Assembly (NCBI RefSeq): GCF_001649575.2
Contig: NC_051439.1
Coordinates: 10,449,341-10,513,340 of the forward strand
Reading direction: 5' to 3'
DNA from: Kryptolebias marmoratus
Lineage: Eukaryota > Chordata > Actinopteri > Cyprinodontiformes > Rivulidae
DNA length: 64,000 bases
How positions within the stretch are numbered: position 1 is the stretch's first letter; each line of letters begins with the position of its first letter. The translations under genes were made by a program, and so were the position numbers. Under the pieces are notes generated by a model. It was not told the DNA's origin. It made no database searches and saw only the letters and a list, made by a program, of their open reading frames with translations. Of the stretch, positions 13,801-28,800 are shown piece after piece.

Positions 13801-16800
13801 TGTAAACCCTATGCTGTTTGCTCATATTCAGCTTTGTTGAAACAGAGTTTAAAAGGAATAAATTAACTTAATGTTTTTTTTTAAGGTGCCATTTTTTTGA
13901 ACTGGTATGCATTTCACTGGAAAATGGTCAGAAGTAAGATTGAAATCTAGATCTAGATTTTAGATTGTTGTTAATTTTTCTGGAACAGGAATGTGATTTG
14001 AAATAGTTAAAAACAACATAATCGAGCATTAATCTTATGTAGCACGAATGCCCTCTTGTTGTAATCTCACAATCCCATTTCCTCATAATGAAAGAGAGAA
14101 GAATGTGGTTTTGCTTGATATCGTCTCTCTCGACCTACCAGACTTGCAGCAAATAAAGCAATCTTTTTTAAAATCCGTTTGACATCTTCGTTGATGCACT
14201 TTAAGCAGACTACGGCTGGTTTCACCTGTTCCTTGCCCAAAACAGAACACAATATAAGGATTTTCCCAAGGTTCACAGTTGAAAGGCACCCCATATTTTA
14301 TCCTGTTTGTGTTGACATTTGGTGCTCATTTTTCTTTGATTAGTCAATTAGTCAGCGGTTATTTTAATCCATCTCTGCTTCCTGTGGGTGAATCTCCTGC
14401 TCTGAGCTCCAGTGCATGTTTTAGTTCACCTTTTCCTGTCTACCCGTCTTTGAACACACCTTCATGTCTCTGCAACAACGCAATTCCACTGCAAATTAAA
14501 AGATTGGCCTGTGATATTACGTTTAATATTCATCTTTTTACCCATTGTGCCAATCAGAAAATAAAATGCATCAAACAATACAATCTACAAGCACTACAAC
14601 TAAAAGCACAAGCCAAAAAATCAAAATAGTGCTTTAAAATAAAACAAAATAACAACATTGTGGAGTTTATAAGAGATTAATTTAATAAATTTACAAATAA
14701 GATGCCAAATAAACCATTTAACTGACTAAATATCTTTTTTAATGAATTATTTATATTAGTTGGAGGAGGTTTTCTATTTGGATGAACTCTAATATATTAT
14801 GCAAGCACAAACTAAAAAACAAGACTCTTTTTCACTCATTTACTTTTGCTCCCAACATGTTACCCAATGTACCAGAAATGATTAACAGTCATCTATGAAC
14901 CTACAAAAACACAACTACATGTGCCAAAATTAGGAAATGGGGCACGAGGCGCACTAGTCGTGCTTGCTGAAAAGTGCTTATCAAGAATTGGCGTCACAGC
15001 TCCAGGGCGTTTGTGTTTCAGATGCTCGTGTGTTGCAGTTGTGCAGCCGTGGAAAGAAAGCTCCGCTTTGCACAACTTTTTGTCAGTTTTCAGTGAAATG
15101 CTTCCACGTTTCTGAAAGTTTTTGTCTCAGTTTTTTTTACCATCCTATCCCCTCCTCTGTCGTTCTTCTCCTCTGGAGACAGTAAAGTTTTGTTTTTTTA
15201 TGACTATGTACTGACAGCGTTCTTCTTTGTTGGTATTACTGTGTGCAGTCTTGGCAAACAATAGAGACAATACTGCCCCCAGATGTTCCTGTAGTGCATT
15301 GCAGTTAAAAAAAAATAGGTTCTTGATGACCGGAGTCATCTATTGATGGCTTTGGATATGGCACATCAACAGAAAATAAAAGGGTGATGTTGACTAAATG
15401 TAGCCCTGTTCTTCTTATCAACCATTTGATTGTTTTTTTGTTCTTTCTACTTTATTTTGGTTATTTTTGCAACCTTTCAAAGGCTAGGGCAAACGATCCC
15501 TTTAGAATGACAAATACAAAAGCTGGATCACATAAAGTGCAAATTACATGGAGACAGAAAGCCACAATTAGTTTGTTTAAAACTATGTAGTGAGTATGAC
15601 AGATTATCCTCTCTCTCATTTCTGCTAGTGGTTGTTTGGATTACAGTCTCCTTAGTGATGGGAGGGAGACGGATGCAGGAAGCACTGTGCATGTTATCTT
15701 CTCTACTCACACTGACTCTCGGAGCCTTTCTTTCCATCCTCTTCCTCTTCCGTTTCCTCTTCTGACAGCTGGACCTTTCCTGCCATTGTTGCATGACCGA
15801 GGAGATAGCTGTGTACACATACTTGAAAGGTGCCGTATTTATGGAAAGAACAATGCTAAGCATTTTTAGATCCTTTTTTTTAAATCACATTTTAGACATC
15901 TAGTTAACAATTTGTTTGCTTGTTGAAAAATACTATTTTATGTAAAAGAGTCGACCAAGTTATTGACAGGAAAGGTCTCTTTTCTTTACCTCTTAGGTCG
16001 CAGCTGTAGGGATAAGGACAAAGTTTAGGTCCAGTACAGAATGAAATGGGACCAAGGACTGCTCAAATCTACAACCAATACTCAGACACAACACCCCACG
16101 GGCATGCTTCCTGATTATACATCCTGTTATTCTTAATGTTTCTTATCTCCTATTTTCACATCTTGTTGAGCTCAAAGCAGGCATCCTGCACTTCATTTTT
16201 CTTTAACACCCCCCCCCCCACACACACACACACACACACATTCTTGTGTGTGTTTGAAAAGCTTTTGTGTGTTAACATTATGCCTAAATCGTCAGTGGAT
16301 AGAAAGGCCGTTTTTAGGAGCTCATGTTGTGCATGTACGTGTACTCAGATATTTGAATGGCAGGGATCTGGAAAAAGTCAACACACGGACTTCTGTCTGA
16401 ATGGTTTATGATTTCTTTTTGTGCTCTTTAACAAAGCAGTTTGAACTGTTCCTCTTATAAATGAGCATCTCTTCTTGTATACTTGTGTGTATTTATATAC
16501 ATAGCATCCATCCACACAGACACAGGTTTTATACCATGGACGTTACACTCTCTAAAGCCTAATTGAGACAGGGGAAAAAACAGCCTTTCTTTTTTTTTAC
16601 AGTGTATACCCTCAAATTTGTGAAACCATTTTCAGCTTATGAGGCTTCTCCGTTAAAGCCAAGCTGTTAAATGACGATTGCTTTGGCTTCCAATTTAACG
16701 CTACATATGGCTCCCCCTTAGATGGTAAAACTGCAATAAAGTAGCTTGCCTTTGCGCTGTATTTTTAGGAGTCTGACTCTGCAATCATGTGCGTTACGTT

Positions 16801-19800
16801 TGGTGTTTCAGCTGAGGTAGCAAATTGGGTTTCTTTACAAAAGGAACCAAAATGAAAAGGAGAACATGCAGAACTATTTTTTATTTTTTTTGCTTCTTCT
16901 CACAGTTGCTTAATTATTAGCAATATTATGAAACTTCTCAGTGAAAGAGCTCTCAGCTTTTTTGTTGACGACCACACTCTCTGCTTCTTGAAAGCAAATT
17001 GCCTGTGTTGGTGTGAAAGAAATAGTCCTCCATCCTGCTCGCTCACCCTGGGGTGCCTCTCTCAAGTGTAAATGTGTGAATGTATATGCGCAAGTTTCAC
17101 CCCTGTCAAAAGCCCCCCCCACACACACACACACACAGAGAGTAATAAACTTTGCCCCTTGGGGCAGCTATTAAAAGTAAGCCATTATGGCCCAATATCA
17201 AGCCAACCCTCCCTGGTAGTTCCACGTCACTCTGTAGCAGACCCCACTGAGTGCACAAAACTGGTGCTCTTATGGCTCATTGAGCTGCCAGCTTGCCCCC
17301 CACCAACTGAGAGCCCCATAAAGCAGTTCCACATCATCAAAGATAGAGATTATCCCTTTTTCTAATTTTAGACTGAGGTCCTAATAGCTCTCCAGAGCTG
17401 AAGCCCTCATTTTACTCTTTAGCTGGGAGCTGGGATAGCTCATGTAAGCGAGGATAGACTTTTTTTTGTCTCTTGTTGGTAAGACAGATGTGATTGATAG
17501 AAAATCAAAGGATCTTGTCTTAAATAGCAAATTATTCTATAATTAGTTTATTGGCTTAACTGGAAGCACACATATTTCTTCATTGGGTCAATTAAAAACA
17601 AAAAAGAAGGGTTTTTGTTTTCTTCATAACACAGTAAATATTTTCCATTTGACAGCTGTTAAATAAGGTAGTCGACCCACCTGTCCATTAAAAGGACTGT
17701 TTACTTTTGTGTAATTATTATCTTTAATAAATACGAGGTAATGTGTTTTAATAAACTCTGAGATAGTGTGCTCATCTTTTACCAGAATCCAGAGAGTTTA
17801 AAGAATCTAAAAAGTATCAAGCTGTTCCTATGACTTTGCTTTTCATGACCTACTGAAGCCAGTTTTCCAGTTTGGGAGTCGCAGTACAGAACCTTCCAAA
17901 TACCTTTGGCACCAATTTAGGCGTTTTATATATCTGTTTCTGCGCTTCAAACCTTTTTCCTGACGGTAATAAATCTATTAACCTGATACAAAATGTGCCT
18001 CACAAGAAACCTTTTTTAGTCATTATTTGTTGTACCAACCATCACCGGCGCCAGGAAGCACACTTGTACCCAGTTTGTAAAACACTTTACCAAGCTTACC
18101 ATAGACTCCTGTCTTAAATGAAATTCTTCTTTTTGACCCATGTCATTGTTGCAAAGCCCCTTTTTCCTGTCTCTGAAAATAATTTTGCTCATACTGTTTG
18201 ATGTGTATTGTGGACACACTGCAGATTTAATTTAAATCTAATCAGATGTCTGCATGATTGTGTTACATGATGGATAAGAATCTAAACTTCTCTAGAGCCT
18301 TGGTTTGCATAGAGCGTTCCTTTTCCCTCCATTGCTGCTCACACTTGCTTCTCCCTACCTCTGCCTTTCCTTTACTCCCTTTCTCCTTGTCTGCATCATC
18401 TGTTTGCTTTGTTTAATCACCAAACTAACATGCTCTGACACTTTTTTTTATAGCACACTGTCCCTATTACTGCCAGCAGCCACAGAAAGCCACAATCAGC
18501 CTGGCACCTTTTTTTCCCTTTCCCGCATGCAGTCACACTGACAGCCACAGAAAACATTGCGTTTGCCACCGATTATGATAAATGGCTTTGCTGATTGCTG
18601 TTCTTGGCCGTCACCACACCTACATGTTCCCATTTTAGTATTTGTGTTTTCAAGGCTTTGAACACAGCAGAGGAGGCGCTGCGCTTTAACTTCTCAATGT
18701 TTCAGACATAACCACTAAATTAAAGTGTACCAATCTGTACTGACATCAGTTTCATGGAATTTAAAAGATTTTGATTGAAACGTGATGCAAAGGCCATATT
18801 TGACTTGAGTTTGGACAAAACCAATTTTGTTTCTGATAACATTACATACAAGTTCACTTTTTTCACATATACTATATTACATCAAGAGTTAGTTGTAATT
18901 ATCCCTATCACCTCTACTGTTACTCTCCCTCTTTGTCTTTTGGTGTCAGGTCAGCTGTACGTTTCTGTCTGTAAATATAAACCTGTGGGTAGTAAGGCAA
19001 GCTAGAGAAGCAGCGTAGCACCATTTCCTTCTTGTTTCCCTGTTGTGTTTGTTTAGCAGATTTTTCTCCGAGGCAGTTTTCATCCTCTTTCCAAGTGGAG
19101 TGTTATTTCTGTGGGTTCACTCTCTCAGGGGAGCCTTGCCTACAAACGCACATGGGCTCATTAGCTCGCGTGTGGGTGTTTTTTAATGTTTAGTTAGTAG
19201 TTGGGTGTTTGTTTTCTGTATGTATTGTATATGCTTATATTTGTGTGGCACAGACTGGACCATAGCTTATATATAAAGTAAGTTGTTAGCTAGCTGCAGC
19301 TCATTATTGATGATCAGAGAGCACAACGTGCTGCTCTTATAGAGGTAGTTGGCTGGGGACGTCGACATGGATGTGTATACTTAAACCCAGCATTGCCACA
19401 GTGTTGCTTCAGAGAGATTGTGTTACTCTCGCTGCATGTAAGCATTTTTCTCCCCCAGTGTAGAAAGCAATGCCCGTCCTCAGTTTGGATGAAAGAGGAG
19501 CTCCTCGGTGTCTTGGCTTTCTGTTTACCCATGTGTTGGGTAAATGTGTGTGTTTGTGTCTTTCTGTATTTCATCACATTTATATATTTATTTTTAAACC
19601 TGGCTCAGTCAGAGGAGAATGCAGAAACCTTGTAGATTGTAGCTTATGTACTTAAAGACCTGATGCTGGAGCTTTCTGCTCATCCTGCCTTAGACAGAAT
19701 GTCTCTGTTTGGCTGCAAAACATCACTGACATTTCTGTCTGGAATCATTTAGGCCCTTTCAGCTTGTGAGGGTTTGTGCTCGAATTCACATATTGTCAGG

Positions 19801-22800
19801 GTTAAGCAACAAGTTAGATCAGGGTGGTCACTGAACAATAAAATGCAAGTTTTTATTACAGTATTTTTAATTACCTGTTAAAGACACGATGTGATAATAT
19901 TGAACAGAGTGTGGAACAGTTTAAAAAATAATGCCTTGTAAAATTTAAGCCACATGGCTCATATTCACACATCCTTCACAGGAACATGGACACGTTTTTA
20001 AATATTTGGGTATGCCTCATCTCAGTACAATTCAGTTCTAACTGAAATAAAATAAAAAAATAAAATTAGCATTAATAAATTGGACAAAAATTAGCTTTAA
20101 AACCACTTTACATCATCAGATTAGCTCAACTTCCATTTTACTTTAGCAAGCTAAAAGACAGACTGTGATTGTGTTTTGAGTGTACAGCTTAAATCATGCT
20201 TTTGTTGATCATTAAATAAGGCTTACAGCTGCATGTAGTCTCTAATAAGTAACTACAGAATAACTGCAGATCGAAGCTACAATGTGAACAAATTTCAAGC
20301 TCATTGTGAATGACTGTGATCAGTTATTTTAATGTAACAGCATGTGTACAAGACAAACTTGATTCAATTGTACATCATTTATTTAGTAAAAGTCAACACT
20401 GTGTGTTTAGAGTTAAAACCCAGCTAAAAATAAATCTGCTTTTTAATCTGGTTTGGTTTCAGTCTTTTGTTTTAAATTGACAGAAGGGTGAGCCCACGTC
20501 TGTCCTGTGTGTGTGTGTGTGTGTGTGAATTTTTTGAAAGTTTTATTTTTGTGGCGCTTCACTCTCTGTAGTACAGTCATGGATCTTGAGCGCAATTTTA
20601 CTGTTGGAATATTTTGACTATTTTGAGTAAACAAAATGTCTGAAGCTGTAGTCGATTTTCCTCTGACTGATCTTGTCCTCCGGGGACGAGCGACAACATC
20701 CTCGTCTTTAGTTTGTGCCAACAATTCAACCCCAGTCTGTTGTGTGTCAGTCTTTAAAGTTTATCCAGTTACGTGTTTATCGAACAAGGTTAAAATTATT
20801 TGAGGACTAAGTTGTTGTTTTCAGTGGACAAGGAAAGACTAAATGCCGAAATACACAAAGGGACATGATTATTGGGGAAATACCCAGTAAGCAGCTGGAG
20901 ACAGATGAGTCTGTTTTTCTTCAGCTTCACTGTTAAACGAACTTCTAATAACTTGGATCCAGTTGTGCGTTGGATTATTTTTAAGCATACATTTGTTGTG
21001 TTTGACTTATTTTCCTTGGACACAACATAAGTCTCATTAGGTTGACAAATAATGATGTTTACCTTTCATTTATTACAAAAATTTTCTGTGAACTGTTTTG
21101 TTCCTGCTATCCTTTAGATTAGCTAAGGTTTTAAAATGGTTGGTTGTAAATATTGCAAATAGATAGAGATGCCAGAGGTTGTTGACAAAGTGTATTATTG
21201 TCCCTGCTTCTCTGTGCTCATATGTGGGAAAGAACATTTCCGAATTAAGCCTGTTTATTTTGATTTTAGGGAATTAAGAATAAGCTCTACTTAATTATGC
21301 TGATGGGAGACTAAAGTCATTAAGAACAAGAATAGTTGACACATGAATATCAAAGCACTTTGTTGCTCAGAGTTTCTTTTTTCCCATCAAAAATAGGGAA
21401 GTGAGAATAAGGTGAAATCATAAAGAAACTATTTTTTTAAGCCTCACAAAGATAGGGAGGGTGAAGAAAAGCTGTGAGTTGTTGATAAAACCAAGAAATG
21501 CAGACAGTTTCATGGTTCAGTCACCCCCACCAATGCACTGTATACTTTTGCTTTCTGCTTGAAAAGAACACCCTGTCTTTCACATGCTCAGCCTGTCAAA
21601 CCCCTAAACTGTTGAGGTGGAGTGCCATCTTGGATAAAGTTGTCTGTGCAGCGAATAAAGGCCAGGGATGCATTAAACACCCAAATCCTTTCGCTTGCAG
21701 AGGGTTACCAGGCTTTGTGATTGCTAAAGTGCACAGCTTTAAAGTGAAAAGGCTTGTTTCTCCCCTGAGCCTTGTTTTACTCAGCACTGGCACATTTAGG
21801 TGCATATATTATTGCTGTAGGTTTTTGAATAGCGTCACATTACTTCTATCTTTAACTCAACTTTGTAGACCTTCTCTTCCTCTGCTTAAATTATGAATAG
21901 AGCTTACATACATATGTGAACAGGAAAAAAAAAGATGGATCGATTTTGAACACTAGAAGTTTTTGATCTTAAACCACCCCACAACAGAGAGACTCATTCA
22001 GACTCTCTGCAGAGTTGAACATTTGATCGTTTTGTGTTAAAGATTAATTGGTGTTAGTCTCAATCTGTTTCAGGTGCCAGATTTTATCAGCCTAATACCA
22101 GGCATCACAAGGCATCCAAAGCAGCTTTTCTCTGGCAAAGCTGATCACACCGATTACTTGCCCGGTCCATTTTTTTGCTCCCCTTCACTGTGCTTTTTTT
22201 CTTCTTCTTCTTTCTTTTTTCGCTCACACTGACAGAGGTGTGCTGCATGGCCAAACGTTTGGCTGTGAGCCACACAGCGAGGGCAAAGCATTTATGGAGC
22301 ATGTCTATTTTCAGCCTCTTCATGGACTTGTTCCCGTTCTCTTATGAAGCAGGGCTCGTTGAATGAAGCTCACCTGTCTTGAACCTGATTATAGCATCTC
22401 CATCTGGACCTGTTCGTTGTTTTTAATTTAGCCCTTGAGTTCTGTTTTTCTTCCATCTCCTTGATGAGCTTGTCAGGGTTGGGGAATGTAGTTTACCGCT
22501 TAATCTCCACCCATCAGACCTCAAACTCCTTCACGTGTCATTTTTCGTTCCCACATCCTTTCCTTAGTTACTCATTCCTCTACATGGCTGAGATCGCAGA
22601 GAAGACGAGGATAACTCGCTTCTTTTTTTGGACACGGGTCAGATAGATGTGCAGGCACTTCCTGTAACATTTTTCCTTCTCTTTGCAGATTCTGGCAAGT
22701 GCATAAACTGAGAGAAACAAAAAGGATAGGGACAAAATGAGATGTGTTTTAACTTGGATTGAGGCTGAAAAAGAGCAGCGTGAGTCAAGAGGCATACATC

Positions 22801-25800
22801 TGCTTCGTACTCGCTCAGCACTGGCCTATAATTTTCCTTCTTTTCTCCGTCTCCTCCAACCAACCTCCCCCACACCCTCCAAAATCTGATGCGTTTTTAT
22901 CTTTTGATTTTGTTTTTAACTCTTTTTTTTTTTTTTCCTTAAATCTATTTGTGTACAAGTCTTACAAGAACTGTTGCAGTCTCTTCTTGTGTTCATGTGT
23001 GTGTGAACCCCCACCACCTTCTGATAGCTCTGGCAGAAATTGTTGCCTTTATGGTTTTTAACAAAATGTCTTGGATGACACACTGATGGCACTGTGCCTA
23101 GAAATGGCCAAACTGGTGAACAGAGGTAGCTGCTTTGAAAATTGAGTTTTTAGATGGTTTTGTCATCTAATGCCACAGTTCAAGTAAAGTTTTCATTTGG
23201 TGGCCTACCCTTCTATCACTCTGGCCGATTGTCTTTTCACTACCCCACTCTGTCATTTCTTTGATAGTGACTCTTTCTCACCCCCACTCAAGAAAGTGAC
23301 ACACACTTACATACACACACACTCACAGTCATCAGCCTTTTCTACTGGGGTGGACAGATGGATAAATGATTTTCTTGGCCATGTAAGGCAGGGGTAATTT
23401 TTAGGTAAGCGCAATGCTTCTGAAAAGGGTTGCCACACTGAAATTAGAGGTTGTCAAATGCCGCACGTCTCCATTGATAGCCCAGTTCAGCCCCCTTATG
23501 TTAATGTGACATTTCAGCAAGAGGAAATAAAAATTAGGAGGAGAAATGCTACTGCTGCTTGTTGGTTTGCAGTGGTAAATGTGAAGAAGGCCTTTTTATT
23601 GTTGCTGTTGCTTTGGACATAGCTTAACAGATTTGCTAATTTACTTTTGACTTTTTAGTTAATTTACTTTTAACATCAACTAATGAACCAAACTGCAGAA
23701 TATTAACTTTTCTTTCCACTTAATAACTCGTACAAACATCTTCAACAATCCCACATTGCATTTAAAACCTTTTATGTGTTCTTCAATGTTCACTTTGAGA
23801 AACAAAGCATTTTAAATGGACGTACACTTTTGTTTTCTGACTATAAAGATGTACATTAAGTAATCTATAAAATGATTCACTTATTAGCAAATATAGATGT
23901 TTTGAGAAAGAAACAAAAGATATGTGATTTGGGTAATTCTGTAGCTTTGTCTAGCTGTGTAGTTATTGCTTGCATTCGATTGTCCTGACCTCCTTTTTGC
24001 ATGACGTGTCTCCACAATCCTTTTTTTTCATAGTCAAACCAATATGTTGTTTGGCTGCTATATTGCCTAGAACTGATGTAATCTGGTTTCTGGGTTGAAT
24101 AACAGGGGGATGAATTCATTATTTGGACCGTCTGGGAGTATCTTTGAACCACATAGCTCTTAGGTTATGTGGCTTGTAAAATAGTCACTATGGAACAGTA
24201 CAAATAAGTCAGGAGACTTGACCCAATGTCTTTAGCAGGTGTTGCCCACGGAGCTATTTTAAGGTATTTGTCTGTGACGCTGTAAGCTAAATGCCATTTG
24301 TCCAGAGACAACACTTTTTAGTTTAAATGTCTTCCCAAACACTCAATTTTACAAAAAATTCTCTTAATGCTCATCTTTAACTTAAACTAACACCACAAAA
24401 CAAGCTTATTACACAAGGTTGACTTGCCTCCAGATCTTAGTGGGTTTTTTTTTAGAGGTCAGCAATGTTTTACTCAGGACATCTATAGTTAGCCACAGTT
24501 TAATTTAGAGCTTCCTACAGAAGTAAAGTCACAGGGACACTGGAAATGCTGCCTAATACCTGCTTCAACTCCACTCAGTTCCTCAAGGCCTCTAAAGACC
24601 CGTCATTTTCTGTCAAGTGTTTCATGTTAATTTTTTTTATTCCTCTTTGTTGATCACATTTTTTGGCCCCTTTTTAGATTCAGTGATGCTTTAATTTCGC
24701 ATACATTATAAATGGCAATTTGAGAAGCACAAATACAACCTGATGTTTTGTCCTTTTAATGGGGGTTACAACTTCTACCATCAATCTTCATCCAGCTGTG
24801 TCAAAGTCTCGCATGAGCAGATTCAGGTTTGTTACCATGAGCGATGCCTTTCTTATCTTTCTGGGCCAAAACTCCACACCATTTATGGTGTGTGCTTAAT
24901 TTTTAAAAGCTTTGCAAGTGGTTAAAAATAAAATCTACAGGTGGCCATGTGCTTCAAAGAGTTGGCAGTCAGTGAGAAAGGGCATTAGTTTTATCAAAAT
25001 AAAGGATCAGAACTCAAAGTAAAATATCTATTACTTGGAGTGATTTCTTCTTATTACTTAGCTGCTTATTCTGAAGGACTCTGACAAGCGGCTGTCAGAA
25101 CAACCACAGAAAAGGAATAAAGAGAAAGAAAATGGTCATAAATGGAACAGCTTGATGACTATTTTCAGCTGTAGCATCTGAAATGAAAGGCAGACACACA
25201 CCAATTTACTGTTTATGGCGAAACCTGTTGTGTTTTTATAATGGTACCATTTTAGACTGAAATGATATTGCGTGTCAGTGTTTTCCAAAGACTCTTAGAG
25301 GATAAACAAAACTTCAGTGCAGGCAACCATTTTTTTTTGTTGTTTTTAAACGTTTAGCTACATTAAGTTGTTGCTCATAAATCAAGGGATTTATCTTCAA
25401 AAAATGTGCTGTTAAAAAAAAGGGCTCATCGTGTTCTTATTCTGTTAACGTTTTATTTATTTTTTTGTGTGTTTCAGAAATCAACAGAGTGCGTAAAGAT
25501 ATGTACAGCGACACAGTGAATGGCCTTGTGGACAGACACCCACTGGAGCTGCCTGAACCTATCGGACCCATCATTCACCTGCAGGAGAAACTGTTTGTGC
25601 CTGTCAAAGAGTACCCAGATGTAAGTCCTTCTGCATCCTTAAATGTGGCCACTGCACTATGTTGCTTGCAATTTTTTTAAGGTCACTTTGGAACCAGACA
25701 GCAATTAGTATCATAAGAAAACTAGAATGAAGAACTTTTTGTGCAAATTGTATTGCTATAATTATGTGGCGTTGTAATTTTGAGGTCCTCTGGTGGTCAT

Positions 25801-28800
25801 AGGGATGAAGTGGAGGATGGTGGAAATGCTGAATAAGAGGCAAGCCTTGTGTGCAGAATGACAAGTGTGCTTCTGTTAAACCTTGTGGTGTGTGGGAAGG
25901 ACTTTGACCCGTCATTCAGCTCAATTCATTCCCCCATCTTTGACATACTCATAAGCTGTTCTCTCTCGTTTCTAAATGGTGCTTGGATATAATTGGAATA
26001 AGGTGACAAAGAATAAGGCACACTAAAGAGCGGGAGCAAAGCCCACCCTGACAGAACTGATAAAGGACAGCAAATACCGCCTGGGATCAGCTTTGCTTTG
26101 GCTGACCTAGAACCAGTCACAGCATCTGAGCTGAGGCCAAATCAATCGACCACATCTGGTATTTGATTGTTGATCTTTAGTGAGTGTCCTCAAGAGTGCT
26201 TTCATTCAGTAATCATAAGCTATCATAGTGAACACTGTGTTTAGCAATCATACATTTTTGATAACATAGATACTATTTGGGGTTTACTCTACAAGTGAAG
26301 TTCATGTGCGATAACACTGACTCTAACTGGTTGATTTTTCAATTTCTTGGTATATTTAGTTGTCCTAAAGAGCATGTCAGGTGATATGACTAAATGAGAT
26401 AATCTTTTGTACTGTCTGTGTACATTAATCTGTGCCTGTCTGTGTTATCTTTTTCAATTGACCCGCAGTGTGTTTGTTTATTTATTTCTTTTTTTAAGAG
26501 AAAGTAATAAAGGTTCTGTAAAATAATTTAGTGTAGACCACCTGTGACTGTGTCGACATCTGTTGACTGATACTCACGTGTAGTGTGAAGTGTGACATCC
26601 TCATGGCCCTCTGTGTCCCTTTGCTTGCTGTGCTCAGCTGCTTGGAGCAGAGTGGGGCTGTAACTCTGTATTGTGTTTACAAGCTGTCAAGAAAGCTACT
26701 AAATTAATTAATTTTTCTCTGTTGGCCAAGTTGACTGTTGGATGACCTTAGTAGAGACACACACTCGTGCTCATAAAGTGTCACAACAATGAAACATTTT
26801 TTTTGTTTGGTTCTTTTTTTTAGTACACACACTCACAACCCTGTGCCAAGTGAGATTATAAAGTTAACAGGGAAAACGGTAAATGCCAGATGAAATACAT
26901 CCTACTCCTTGGGTTTGTGTGCCAAAAGCACATTTGTGGAGAGGCAAACATCAGTCATTCAGAAATATTTTAATGTAACTAGGGTAAGTTATAAATTGTC
27001 ATGTAGATAATCTTTCGCTCCCTTTGGTCTGCCTGGTTCTTGTGGCTGCCCTTCATAATTTTATTGTAGGAATAAAATTTGAGGTTTCATTATTTGAGTA
27101 ACAGACAGCGGAGGATAAAATTACTACATTCAGCTGACTTCCTTAAGAACTGAGCTTGACATGATCTGTGGTTTAAGAAGAGTCTGGACAGGGTGAGTCA
27201 AGGTGTGTTCATGCCCACTTTGTTGTCAGAGAGAGAAAATAGTCTAACCTATTAGACCTGAGGTAACAAACTATATGATGTGATAACAGAGGAAAGAAAT
27301 AAAGAACAAGAGAGAGGAATTGTAGTGTTGCATTCTCTTTGATAGGTTTAGTTTATGTAATTTATAAAAAAGTATTTTTTACTACAGACCCATAATGTCA
27401 TGGCGTAGTTGCTGATTATACCTGCGCTTGAGATTCTCTACACTCAATGCAGTGCCTTTCCTAAACTACGCGTCGCTACAATAAACATAATCCAGCTACA
27501 CAGCAGTAATGGCACAATAAGACATCCCACAGGAAGTACATTCTTCATAAACAAATATTTCAAACATTGTTTCAACTTCAGTAAAGAACACTTGATAAAC
27601 TTTGCAGCAGAGTTTATAATGATAGTATCCAAAGCAATGTTGTTGCTATGGTTGGGATACCCCAGGATACAATATTCTCATATTACCATCCCACCCTAAA
27701 CGGCACCCAATTCTGGAAAATACACGTGCACGTCTGTCTGACACAATTTTAAGTTCTTATGAGGAAATGATTATTTAGTTAATTATTTATTCATTCTTGG
27801 CGTCAAGTCACATGCCATCAAAGATTTGGCAGCATTCATGTTATTTTCCGTCTTTTGGAACATTCGCAGCTCTTATTCCCACTTTTCACTTTGATTTAAA
27901 ACACCACTCTGTTTTTCTTATCATATCCTTTGGCTGAGGTCGCGCCCACTCACTCAGGCTTTTTCTGTCAGATCAGCTACATGTGCCCTTTCCAGGTTTC
28001 TCCAGCAGATAATTAGATTGTCCTGGTGTCTGGATTCAGCGCAGTATGTTGATTCTACCAAAATAACTTCCCTTGCCAGCACGCCTCTACTATAATTCCC
28101 TTAAGTGTGTCCCTCCTCTGGTCTGTGTGCCCCACATCAGTCTACTAAATGTGTTTGTGAGTTTGAATGTCTCTCTGTCATTCTGTCTGCCTGTGTGTCT
28201 GTCTACCCACCCCCTCACCATTCTTATTAGTCAGCCATTTCCTAATGTCGTCAGTGGTGCTGAACACTGTGAAGCATCACCGGGGTGACTGCATCTTGAC
28301 TGACAGTTGAGTCGCAGGCTATCTGATAACTTCAACCTTCAATTAAATGGTATCTGTGGCTCTGCTACTTTCCAGCCAAGCACATACACGTACACATTGA
28401 TAGGCAGCTGAAAGGCACCCCAGCACGTCATTTCTGTTGACCTTCAGGCATCTGATGGGATGTGTGACATGTCTTTTAAATGGGTGTCTGTTTCCATTTT
28501 ATCCCCTGGACATTTGTATTTGCCAACAGTCAAATGCCCAGTTGAGTTGTGGGCAGGTCATCTGGTTGCAACTAAAAGCACACATGCGCACACAGACGCC
28601 ACCTGTGCTGTGCTGACTCTGTGAAACTGAACCCTCGCTTAGACGTAAGCTGTTGAGCAACTGGTCAACTGAACTTTGTGAACTCTTCTCACCAGCTTGG
28701 AGGCATTGCAAAGAAGTAACTCATCCTCATATATAGAACTTCAAAGATAATGGAGCACATGATGCGTTCTGCTCAGTGCTTCCTTTTGCATTGGTGTTTT

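Larger units (their letters stand above)
1803..25477 (+). other. Intron 1 (23,675 nt)
   Basis: A long first intron. The first 800 nt are still CpG-rich, with a strong GC block at 2338-2420. Elsewhere it is AT-rich with microsatellites near 2959-2981 (C5A), 7797-7808 (CA), 13606-13624 (GT), 16209-16240 (C run then CA), 17116-17138 (C run then CA) and 20505-20527 (GT). An isolated CpG cluster lies at 12655-12880, a stretch resembling a conserved non-coding element at 17157-17345, and an 18-bp palindrome at 13943-13960. Many short open frames exist on both strands; none encodes a recognisable protein. Confidence 0.9.

Noticed and set aside
21498..21896. 132-codon open frame on + in intron 1
   Set aside because: No domain or codon pattern of a real gene; composition equals the surrounding intron.
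27409..27699. Overlapping + (96 codons) and - (62 codons) open frames in intron 2
   Set aside because: Both lack similarity to any known protein; sequence texture suggests non-coding DNA, possibly conserved.
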